64,000 nt of DNA from the NCBI GenBank assembly GCA_910589415.1, contig OU342630.1, forward strand, positions 48,578,012-48,642,011. Reading direction: 5' to 3'. This DNA comes from Malachius bipustulatus (Eukaryota > Arthropoda > Insecta > Coleoptera > Melyridae). This document shows, piece by piece, positions 33,563 to 43,140 of the stretch; within the stretch, counting starts at the first letter, position 1; each line of letters starts with the position of its first letter. The position numbers and the translations under genes are program-made. The notes beneath the pieces were generated by a model, which was not told the DNA's origin, ran no database searches, and worked only from the letters and a program-made list of their open reading frames with translations.

Positions 33563-34306
33563 AAAAAAAGATTATTCTTGTTACTGTTTTTGTCAAGAAA
33601 AATACTCTATTTGCTTGGTCTATTGATGAATTTGGTTCGAATCTTTCACTACGAGGAGCTGGTTTTACGTTTTTTATAAACTTATATCTCAGAATTGGCT
33701 TCTTATCAATTGTTATTCATATCTACTAAAGACAACCGCTCAATAACTAGTTCTATGAGATCGTTTCCGAAGCGTATTTTCTAGAAATGATGACTCTAGA
33801 ACTTTTTTCTTCATTAATATTGCAATTATTTTAATATCAGAATATAGAAATATTATCTCTTCTTATTATCTCTAAGTTGTGGATTTTCCTCAAGAGTAGA
33901 AGAGTATACCTAGTTCATTAATCTAAGCTGCAAGTCTGAGTTTTCGCAATGAATTGACTCACGTTCAAGTTCTTAAAATCGTAATAAGCAAAAAAGAAGG
34001 TTAAGCAGTTTTATGTCATCTAGATAGACATCATTGACTTGACAGAAATATAACTTAAGTATTATAAATGTGGCCTTTCAAACTTATCAGTTTTGGCAGG
34101 TTTCCCATTTTTTGATGTCAACTCTTTTGCTAACATTCTGCATCTATAAAATACAAAAACCTTCTTGCGCATCAATCGCAGAAATAGTGTATTTTTATGC
34201 GATTCAATAATAAATATTTTCTTCCTATTTTTTTTTTATAATGAATTTAATGAAAAATAATCCGATTTTTTTTTGGGAAAACTCCACCTACCTACAAAAA
34301 AAAAAG
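33563..34306. other. No gene recognised
   Basis: AT-rich, no supported feature. Confidence 0.45.
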
Positions 34307-34383
34307 AATGATCCTCTCGTGGATGCGAACCCGCTCCAACAGTTAGCTAGTCAAGGATGTAACAAACTGAACCACACGGTGCG
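34307..34383 (-). repeat. tRNA-derived SINE head or tRNA pseudogene
   Basis: On the minus strand GTGTGGTTCAGTTTGTTA resembles a pol III A box and GGGTTCGCATCC a B box, about 35 nt apart, as in tRNA genes. It is followed by a T run (about ten T) that could terminate pol III. The acceptor stem does not pair well, so a working tRNA is unlikely and a SINE head or tRNA pseudogene fits better. Confidence 0.45.
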
Positions 34384-34809
34384 TTTCGAATTTGTAGTGA
34401 TGATGGGGTAGATATATGTAGTACGTCAGGTACCTACATCTACTCATTTTATTTTTTAAACTGGTCATATCTTAGTTATTAAAAAACCAATTTGAATACT
34501 TTTTTCACCTGCATGTAGGTGATTTAATTGTCGTTGCGATTGCTCTTCTAATTTTCAGAACCATTCATAATTGAATGTGAAAAAAAATAAAAAAGAAATT
34601 GCGAACCATTTCATCGATTTAATAATTTTATATAAGTGTAAGCTAATTTTGCACAAGCGAAAAACTTTTTTATCTTTCGTTTAAAGTGCTACATTAATCG
34701 AGGCGAATTGAAGCTAAGACATCAAATTATATGTTAAAGCAAAAAAAAATGGAAAATTTCGGTTCAACTTCTTCAAAAATGGACTCATAAACGGTTATAG
34801 AATTGACAC

Positions 34810-35328
34810 ATTTTCACCCTTTTTCCTACCCACGACACTGGCTTATTAATGGAAAATATGCTAATTTTATTGCATTAACTCAAATTTCCAATAATTTTCT
34901 TCAAATCCTGTTAATTTGATTTCAAAGTTTTTTTGCCATCATGCTCATACAATGGTTCAAAAAATTGTCAATTTTCCGTTAATGTTCAAAAAATTCAAAT
35001 GGCCGCCATTTTGAAACGGCTCGGCCGATTTTGCTCAAGTGCAATACCAGACCACTCCTTGTGGACATCTTACTCTCACAAAAATTTCAGCCCCCTAGAT
35101 TGAAAACTGCGGCCAGAAACCGTGCCTCAAGGACCGGATTTGGGGAACTTTGAAAGGACACCCTGTAGAAGTAACGTGACTTTTGGATTTTTTTTCAACG
35201 AAAATCTAAAGTCATTCCCAAGCTTTACAAGAATCCAAAATTTCGTTCACTAATCTTGAAAGATAAAGCTACAGGAGCGTTTTTAAAATCGAAAAATCGT
35301 GATTTTGGAGAAATAAATAAATATATAT

Positions 35329-35384
<56 letters not shown>

Positions 35385-35524
35385 CGTGGGCAGGTGAATT
35401 TTGGAAAACCACTTTTTCGTGATCTGGGGGTCATGATCGGTGGACATTTGATGAGTTTGGGTGATTTTCGAAAAGTGATGTCGTCCTCAATAGTGTATTT
35501 TTTTGTTAAAAAATACACTAAAAC
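34810..35524. repeat. Left arm of a foldback split over 4.9 kb
   Basis: Reverse complement of 39178-39690 through GACACTGGCTTATTAAT, CAAATTTC, CCACTCCTTGTGGA, TCAGCCCCCTAG, GGACACCCTGTAGAAGTAAC and the inner tip AATACACTAAAAC. It is longer than the right arm, partly because of an (AT)n expansion at 35312-35384. The internal ACACCCTGTAGAAG word is the familiar transposon end. Confidence 0.75.
35312..35384. repeat. (TA)n microsatellite
   Basis: About 70 bp of TA dinucleotides broken by AAATA interruptions, inside the left foldback arm. Absent from the right arm at 39178-39690, so it expanded after the arms formed. Confidence 0.95.
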
Positions 35525-35984
35525 TGAGAAATAAATAAAAATACTTTAGTCCTTGATTAACAAAATTTTATTTTTTATCAAGCATTCCTTGCAGAAATAT
35601 TGTCTATCAACGCATATTGTCAGTAATAGACATATATAATTTCCAACCGTTATTAAGGAGAGACTCAATTGAAAACAACAACAACAACTACATATTATGT
35701 TCAGGAATGCAATACAATCTCTCATAAAATTCACATTCAGACCGTTAATCCCAACATTATTAATAAAGCAGCTAGCAGTAGCGAGTAGCGACTTTAGCAT
35801 AAAAAAATATACATTATGCACATAATAATTGGTCCCGTTTTATCTCAGTTGACATATCATACATAAATATTTCTATTTTCTACTTATTCAAACTTAAGAT
35901 TCTCTCTCACTTAGCCCCATTTATTGGCATCTACAAGCCGACTAGAATAGAGGGAACTATTTGAATAATTGTTTCTTTACTCAC
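35525..35984. other. No gene recognised
   Basis: Loop-side sequence between the left foldback arm and the exon candidate. The minus-strand frame at 35546-35821 is AT-rich and without motif. Confidence 0.4.
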
Positions 35985-36203
35985 CCATCTACCTCCACGA
36001 AAGCCATATTCACGTGCCCAGTATCGTGTTTAAAATAAGCCAGACGTATTGCTGGTTCCTGTTGCTCTACAACTTCTGATTTTGACTTGTCAACTTCAAC
36101 TATAGAAACATGGAGCCCGGCCTGGAGTGCCGGGAGGCTCCTTACTGTTTTCCGTCTCTCGGTGGCTGCATTTTTAGTCGTTTTTATCACATCTTTTCCA
36201 CTC
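35985..36203 (-). CDS. Candidate internal coding exon of 219 nt, family unknown
   Basis: Minus strand: acceptor ATTATTATAG, 219 nt open in one frame, donor G|GTGAGTAAAG. It enters and leaves in phase 2 and is a multiple of three, so it could be a cassette exon. The peptide runs from SGKDVIKTTKNAATERRKT through SLPALQAGLHVSIVEVD to FKHDTGHVNMAFVEVDG. It is basic, then acidic, soluble, with no membrane segment. GC content and codons stand out from the flanks. It lies in the space between the arms of the split foldback 34810-39690, so either the arms are two separate elements in one or two introns, or the loop holds host sequence. I do not recognise the protein. Confidence 0.5.
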
Positions 36204-36668
36204 CTATAATAATATGCAAATCGAAATCAATAGTGCATAACAATTAAAATTTATTATGTTAAATTATGATCATATAAATGTATAAATTAATAACACATTC
36301 ATTCAAACACATTTTGGAAGGTAGATACAAAAAGTTCCATAAGAATTGAGTTTCAAACCAAACTGTAAAGTGTGGCGATTATTGGGTCACCAATTTCCAA
36401 TTTTTAATATGACAAAAATTACAAAAACGGCAATAAAACATTATCGTCTTCATCTTTGAATTTTCATATTATATTGTTTAATTTATTTAGTAATTTCCCT
36501 ATACCTACTTAGTTTAAGTACCCTTACTGAGACCCTTACTCTCTCGCTACTTACTTAATAACCTATTCTTACTCTTGCTTTTTTCTTAACCCCTATAGAC
36601 ATCGCGTCCCTGATGCATGACAGATACGCTCCCCATCAGATATAAACGGTAAAAGGAAAATCAAATAC

Positions 36669-36717
36669 CTTTTGCGGACCAGCATATGCTAAACTTTTGA
36701 CCTTTTATAGTTACAGA
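36669..36717 (-). CDS. Weak candidate for a 49-nt exon
   Basis: Minus strand: acceptor TTTCTGCGATTTACAG, an open frame reading SVTIKGQKFSICWSAK, donor AAAG|GTATTT. Enters in phase 0 and leaves in phase 1, so it cannot join directly to the exon at 35985-36203 (entry phase 2). May be chance. Confidence 0.18.
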
Positions 36718-37385
36718 CTGTAAATCGCAGAAACCGGTCCTCCAAAGAGAGGGGTATCAGTTTGAGCAGAAGCAACCCACTCCACATGTAAACATAAGGA
36801 GAGATATGGCTAAATGAACAGGGGAAGGGGGATTTCTGCTATAGAGATTTAAAAAAAGTTGTCAATAATAACCAGGAAAAAATCAAGGAAAGAACTGGAA
36901 AGCACAGAAAGATTAGATTTGGGAGGTGGAATATCGAAGGCTGGAGAACAAAGAGAGCAGAATTATAACGTTTTTTCCTTTTTTTTTAGATCCCTTTTTT
37001 TGAGAGAGCTCAACCCGTTGTTCGTAAGCGTCACGAGTCAGGTGGTCGAATCTGATGGCTTGTAGACGCGTTCAAAACAATAAAAAACAGATTTTTGTTT
37101 TGAAATTTTAACACAATCTTACGAATTGATATATGATAGGGGATTTTGGAGGTCAGGTCAGGTCGCTGTACATACAAGAATGCAATGTCAAAAAAATTAC
37201 AATTTCAAAATGGCGGACCCAATACCGCCGTCTTTTTTTTTAATTTTTTTATGGCAAATTTAAAAGCATTTTGACCAAAAATAACATTATAGCTGTTTTT
37301 GAAAATATCTAGCGAGTATTGAGATATTAGACAAAGAGACTTGATATTAACCCTTTAAAAATATGTACGTAATAACCTACTTCTA
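36718..37385. other. No gene recognised
   Basis: A purine-rich plus-strand frame at 36859-37065 shows no motif; GGTCAGGTCAGGTCG at 37153 is a tiny tandem repeat. Confidence 0.4.
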
Positions 37386-38260
37386 TACAGGGTGTTCTAC
37401 AAGCTCTATGACAAACTTTGACAGGTTGCTTGATTTTAAACATATTTTTTTTTAATAAACATGGGTCCGATTCGTTTTTGTTTAGAAGTTACAAGCATTT
37501 AAAGAATCGTTCAACCAGGAAGTGACACTAAGTCGCTATGTCACTAAGACACTATGTCAACCAATGTACACTTATAAAATATACACTTACTTCAATGAAA
37601 AACGTAGGCTGCTAAATAGAAATATCGGTTGTTATGACAATAATAATTGTTAGTGTCATTTTAATTATTTATTAGATATTTCGTGTGAAAGTTATAAATA
37701 AAAAATGCATTTATTCTCGACTGAGGAATATGCAGATATTGTGTTTGTATATGGGTATTCCAATGGTAACGCCAGACAAGCTGCTGCTTGGCTAAATGAA
37801 CATTTCCCGAATAAATGGATAGGTCAAGGAGGTCCAATATCATGGCCACCTCGTTCTCCCGATCTGAATCCTCTGGATTTTTATTTATGGGGACACATGA
37901 AGCAGCTGGTCTACCATGTTGAAATCGCTACCCATCAGCAGTTACTTGAAAGAATTCAAGATGCAGCTAACCAAATAAGAAATGATCCAAATCTCATTCT
38001 TCGAGTGACCGAATCTTTAGTTCGTCGATGTGAGGCTTGCATTCAAGCTGAGAGTGGACATTTCGAACAATTTTTGTAGTCTTAAGTTTTGTGATTATCA
38101 TTTAATTTAAATTTTTATTGTTGATTGTTAATAAAGGTTAAATGCTTGTAACTTCTAAACAAAAACGAATCGGACCCATGTTTATTAAAAAAAATATGTT
38201 TAAAATCAAGCAACCTACCATCTGTCAAAGTTTGTCATAGAGCTTGTAGAGCACCCTGTA
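37386..38260 (+). mobile_element. Deleted IS630/Tc1/mariner-type transposon with ACAGGGTG ends
   Basis: An 875-bp element between TA dinucleotides. The left end ACAGGGTGTTCTACAAGCTC and the right end are inverted repeats for about 120 bp (to AAGTTACAAGCATTTAA), the right copy having a 5-nt insertion. Between them is one open frame, an internally deleted transposase. It is the only copy in the window with these ends that retains protein-coding sequence, and it links the many TACAGGGTG foldbacks to this transposase class. Confidence 0.8.
37705..38079 (+). pseudogene. Internally deleted DDE transposase (IS630/Tc1/mariner type)
   Basis: A 124-residue frame. Residues 1-27 (YADIVFVYGYSNGNARQAA) match the N-terminal start seen in insect transposases with a DUF4817-like domain. 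Residues from about 30 on (HFPNKWIGQGGP, then WPPRSPDLNPLDFYLWG at 47-63) are the C-terminal part of the DDE domain, with D58 as the third catalytic acid. Members of this family are usually well over 300 residues, so roughly two thirds, including most of the helix-turn-helix region and the first two catalytic aspartates, is missing. The frame is kept across the junction, near AAAWL. No activity is expected, but an N-terminal DNA-contact segment might remain. ATG at 37705 is the first in frame. Confidence 0.75.
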
Positions 38261-38270
38261 TATCTACCTA

Positions 38271-39041
38271 TACAGTGTGTGTCACAGGCATGGTACACCC
38301 CCATTTTTTTCTTTATTTTTTGAGATAATTTTTTGAAATTTGGTACCTCGCATATTCTCGATAGAGCGCACTTTTTAGCGGAAAATTGAATTTTTTTCCA
38401 TATCCGGTTTTTCCGGTAATGTTACCAACTTTTTATTTTTAAATGGGACACCCTATATATTATTATATTATTGGATTCTATACATTTTTACAAATCCAAC
38501 AGTACCACATAAGTACCATTTTAAATGTCAAATTTGTTTTCATTTAATTTTTTATTTCTCAATTATAGTGTGCCATGACTTCAGTTGTGTTCGTCACAGA
38601 TGCAAAATGGGCACCTACACCAAAATGTCCCTTATTAAGAGTACTAGTAGATGGTACCTCGGTACCAATATGGTACCATTTTAAAAAAATGATTTCAGCT
38701 CAAAAAATCATTCCGGTGCGCATTATTTATCCATAAAACACTTAATTTAGTACTTTGAACAAAAATTCGATTTTTCTAGCATTAGATGATCCAATTGGAG
38801 TAAAACGAAATAGTCATGGCACACTATAAATGAGAAATAAAAAATTAAATAAAAACAAATTTGACATTCAAAATGGTACTTATATGGTACTGTTGGATTC
38901 GTACAAATGTATAGAATCCAAAAATATAATTATATATAGGTGTCCTATTTAAAAATAAAAAGTTGGTAACATTTTCGGAAAAACCGGATGTGGGAAAAAA
39001 TTAAATTTTATGCTAAGGAGCGCGCTCTATCACACACTGTA
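38271..39041. repeat. Foldback element with TACAGTGTGTG ends
   Basis: The left end begins TACAGTGTGTGTCACAG only 10 bp after the preceding transposon; the right end is CACACACTGTA. The arms match through GATAGAGCGC, TTTTTCCGGTAATGTTACC, GGGACACC.TATATA and ATAGTGTGCCATGACT. The right arm lacks about 80 bp present near the left tip; related sequence continues beyond 39041. Centre about 38700, with TGGTACC words. Non-coding. Confidence 0.75.
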
Positions 39042-39177
39042 GAGCATTTCAAAAAAATAGGGTCAAATTTAAGAGGTAGGTAGTTTCGTTTCCTCTCATA
39101 AAAATGTGAGTGCAAAAAAGAAATTTCAGCTCCAAGGGACGTTTACCAGAGAAGTGGACACTACCTACGTTGTTAAT

Positions 39178-39690
39178 GTTTTAGTGTATTTTATAATAAA
39201 AAAATCACTATTGTGAACGACATCACAGATTACGAAAATCACTCAAACGTATCAAAAAAACGACGCTCCTGTAGCTTCACCTTTCAAGATTAGTAAACGA
39301 AATCTTATCACTCTTGTAAAACTTAGGGATGACGTTTGAAAAATTCCCAAAAGTTGCGTTACTTCTACAGGGTGTCCTTGAAAAATTCCAAAAATCATGT
39401 CCATGAGGTCGCAGTTTTCAAACTAGGGGGCTGAAATTTTTGTGGGAGTAAGATATCCACAAGGAGTGGCCTGGTACTGTATTTGAGTAAAATCGATCGA
39501 GCTGTTCTAAAATGCCGACTTTTTGAATTTTATTTTTTGAATCCCTGTGTAAACCAAAAATAGAAAAAAAAATTAAGACCGAATTGACAAGCTTGGAAGA
39601 AAATTGTTTGAAATTTGAGTTACTGCAATAAAATTTGCATTAGTTCTATATTAATAAGTCAGTGGAGTGGGTAAGTTTTTATCATTTTAA
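39178..39690. repeat. Right arm of the split foldback
   Basis: Inverted partner of 34810-35524; contains TTACTTCTACAGGGTGTCC. The arm is 513 bp against 715 on the left; the difference comes from the (AT)n tract and several indels. The 3.65 kb between the arms holds the exon candidates at 35985 and 36669 and the two elements at 37386-38260 and 38271-39041. Confidence 0.75.
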
Positions 39691-40832
39691 TCCATCATTA
39701 TGAGGACTGATCCCGTTAAATTTTTATAAAACAGCCAGAATTCTGCAATAATAGGAAATAATGTCAAATACATATATTTATTATTGATTGTATTGCGATG
39801 CGATTGATAGTTAAACACCAAATGCACTCATCATCACATTTGTGTGAAATGAGTGCCTGATTTAAGCTTCAATATTAATTTGTGTTTGAATAGAGTGCAA
39901 TCTATTACTGACATTGATTGCCATTCATTGCCATTGATCTCGAGCAGAAAGTGTAACATCAGAATTGCAGCGAATTTTCAACCTGAAAAGCTCTCCTGAA
40001 AAGCTCTAAATTTTATATTAAGCGAACATTTTCGCATGCAATGGAGTTTTATTACATTTTGTTATTGCATTTCGGAATTAATTAAATTGTCAAGCACTTA
40101 TAATAAACATCAGCTCGTAAACCCCAAAAAAGTTCTCCTAGACCTATAGTATTTACAAAATAAGGCCTAAAATAAAGGGAGCGTCTCCCTAAGAAACCAA
40201 AACGAGAATTTTAACGTGTAATTAAAAATGTATCGTCTCCTTTATTTGACATTTTTGTCAACCGTTATATTATTCTTTCGTTTAAGACAAGACTAGAGCT
40301 TCACTATACACCTTTTTTTCGGTGGGTAAATAATTTTAATTAGTCTGCTTCATAAAATACACAGCCAGTATAATTATAAAATTAACGTCCCTTTTGAATT
40401 TATATATTCTAACTTCACCTTAATTATTGTTGAGGAAAAACGGCCTAAACATCGATGGAAGTATTATTATACCTCAATCATCTTAGATTTGCAGACGGTG
40501 TAGTCTTGTTGATCACTGATATTAAAGAACTGAACATCACCAGCTAAATGAACAATAAAAAATAAAAAAAAAAACAGGTCTGAAAATGAACTTGAATAAT
40601 AAGCAATAAGGAATGTGATATTATTTATCATCATCGACAACACTAGCATAGAAAAAGTAGAACATTATAATAATTATAGATTTTAGACATAAAATCAATA
40701 TGGGCAAAGAAAATCAAAATGTGGAAATCAAACCCAGGATCTTTTTGTCATGGGTAGCATTTGGAAATATGAGTATATTTTTTCTTAAGACAAAAATGTA
40801 CATGCCGAAGGAAGAAGCCAACGATGACGATG
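39691..40832. other. No gene recognised
   Basis: AT-rich and featureless apart from TTGATTGCCATTCATTGCCA (39920), a trivial short duplication. Confidence 0.45.
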
Positions 40833-41000
40833 TGTCCTTCCTGTTCTCACTTCAGTTATAGCTCAGAAACTATGGCAATAACCCGAAAAGTAGCAGAACA
40901 ACTGAAAGTTACACAAAGAATCATGGAGAGAATAATTCCGGGAATCTCCTTGAAAGACAAGATAAAAAATAGCCTAAGAGAGTTAAGTTGGCACCCCTAA
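40833..41000 (+). pseudogene. LINE reverse transcriptase C-terminal relic (RTE/CR1-like)
   Basis: Translates in two frames as CVLPVLT followed, after a frameshift, by SETMAITRKVAEQLKVTQR and IMERIIPGISLKDKIKNS. This is the pattern GSETW-LT----L-V-QR-MER-MLGI-L-D-I-N found near the C-terminus of many LINE ORF2 proteins. Only about 55 codons are recognisable; the fragment is short and shifted, so it is dead. Confidence 0.65.
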
Positions 41001-42280
41001 GTGCGAATTATATAAAATTTAAACTGCATTCGTTTGTCCACGGTTTGGCCACGTTTGTCCAACCAAAATTTTCTTTTGTCCATCATTCAAAAATGTAGTT
41101 ATGGCAAAATTAAAAAAATTGACATCTAGCATTCCCAGCATGAACACACTACTATAATTTTTACATTACTTTAATTTTTTTTATAGATACCTACAAGACT
41201 ATTAAAATTCATCGAGTAGTCATCCATATTGTGGTGAAGTGTAAGAAAATTGGAATCACATTCTGTTATAATATTTGTTGTAACCTCACCCCAAACGAGA
41301 TATTATTTTGCATAATCAGATATACTAAAGTATATGTATTATTTTTTTACCTGGCGCCAGCGAGGAATTTCATGAAGACTTATAATAGGTATCTCCTCTA
41401 TTTTCACACTTAGCATTCCTGCTTAACTATATCGAAATCGCACTGCAAGCATTAAATTTTAAAGGTGTGTGTGATGTTATAAGACATTATGCTCTTCAGT
41501 CCTCGCGCACTAACTCCGTGTCACGGACTTATCACTTGTAGTTATTAAGCACTTCACTAATGAAACTAGTGAAATAATTATAATTTATCAGCCAGTAGAA
41601 GAGAATAATTATTCAGAAGGTCATACCTCTCTCACATTGCAGCTGTGAAAGGATTTTGCAGGACAAATAACTTGAGTATCTGCTATTTTTAATAAAACGT
41701 AAACAAGTCTATACCTATGGGTAGTTGTACTATGTCTAAAAATAGCACATTTTTATATAATAATAATTAATACCGGAATTCATTTCATTCGTTTACATGC
41801 TTTCCTGTTTTCATAAGTTTAATTCTCCTTTACAAATTATCGTTTAATTATTAAAACATAATTGTATTATTCAGTGACTTAGCTATATTCGGAAAATTTG
41901 CAAACAACGCGCAAGTTCCCTTGCTCGAGTGGCCTGAGGTAGATCAAGTCTGGAAATAAGCGTACGTGGACTAACTATATAAGGAAAAATCCAGGAACAA
42001 CAAATTTCACCAAGGAACGAGTATGTGCAGTCAGTTTTTGTTTATTAATTACTTTTAGAACACCTCTAAATGAACACACTATGCAAGAAAAATGCAATTG
42101 CATGGTGTGATCAGCACAAGTCGAAAAACAGTCAGTTTCACAATGTTTGACACTAAAAAAAACAAATAGGTAAGTAAGTATTATACTGTTATAGTATTCC
42201 ATTTTCGTATTTCTTCTTATTACTACAAATTAATTTTTTTAATTTTTATACCTTAAACAAAAATTTTTCTTAGCTCATTA
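41001..42280. other. No gene recognised
   Basis: AT-rich. Open frames at 41231-41413 and 41975-42202 have no motif. Confidence 0.45.
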
Positions 42281-42874
42281 TTTACATCCGCGGCTCCTAC
42301 AGTTTCACTATGGCACCTATACATGTATATATGTATAGGGATGGAGAACATACCTATAGTAACACCAGGAAGGTATTCATTTGCTTTGCAAATAAATGCT
42401 TAGCCAAAAAAAGAGGCATTAAGAGCCGCTCTAATGAGTCCGGTCCTGGGTAGGCGGCGTATAAATACATAGGAAGCACGCACTCGAACGAAATGATGAA
42501 TACGCGTCCAAGCCAACCGGATCGTAAGCGGCGGATGCCATGAGCACGACACAGAGAGGGATTCGACCGGATATAAGATTTCTCATATCGTATCCAGAGT
42601 ATAGCGAACGATGTCATGGTTTTTGGAATGCAAATGCAAAATAAATGCAAAATTCAAAATAAAAACTGTGCTACTGTTTATCTCGAAGATATTCCTTGCC
42701 CTGAAAGTGAAAAAAAAATAGAAATTCGATCGTAGTGTCAAAGAGGCCTTAGTTGTGACCTTAATGTTAGTTTGCAATGGCTGATTTTAGCTTCTTACTC
42801 ACCCAGCTCACCTGCCCCTATTTCGCTCCTCTGCCCCGAAAAAATTGATGAAACTTAGGAGCCGCGGATGTAAA
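42281..42874. repeat. MITE-like element with 25-bp inverted ends and a GC-rich interior
   Basis: TTTACATCCGCGGCTCCTA at 42281 is mirrored at 42857-42874, with the pairing continuing into AGTTTC. Total about 594 bp. The interior has a GC-rich block at 42430-42560 that includes a TATA-box-like GTATAAATA at 42459 and, on the minus strand, GGTCGAATCCC, which resembles a pol III B box with one base missing. Overlapping minus-strand frames (42354-42650, 42583-42777) have no known domain. Confidence 0.6.
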
Positions 42875-43140
42875 CAATTACCTTTTCTTATTTTAGAGGT
42901 CACATTGTTGAGTTTAACTAAGCTTGAATCAAAATTAAAAAAAAATAATAATGCGTTTTAAAAATTGATAACATGTAATTTGACAACACTTTTATTTGGA
43001 AAAAAACAACAAAATCTACCTCTGAGCTCACTAATTTTCCAATATTGTCAGAACTATACTCTAATAATTATTTAAAACTAATTACATTACATTGCCAATA
43101 TCTTACAATATCTTTTTTTTAACCAGTCTCTAGTCCTCTG
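42875..43140. other. AT-rich spacer
   Basis: No supported feature between the MITE-like element and the pyrimidine-rich tract. Confidence 0.4.

Noticed and set aside
35312..35384. Possible origin or promoter in the (TA)n tract
   Set aside because: Simple dinucleotide expansion inside one foldback arm, missing from the other; no further signal.
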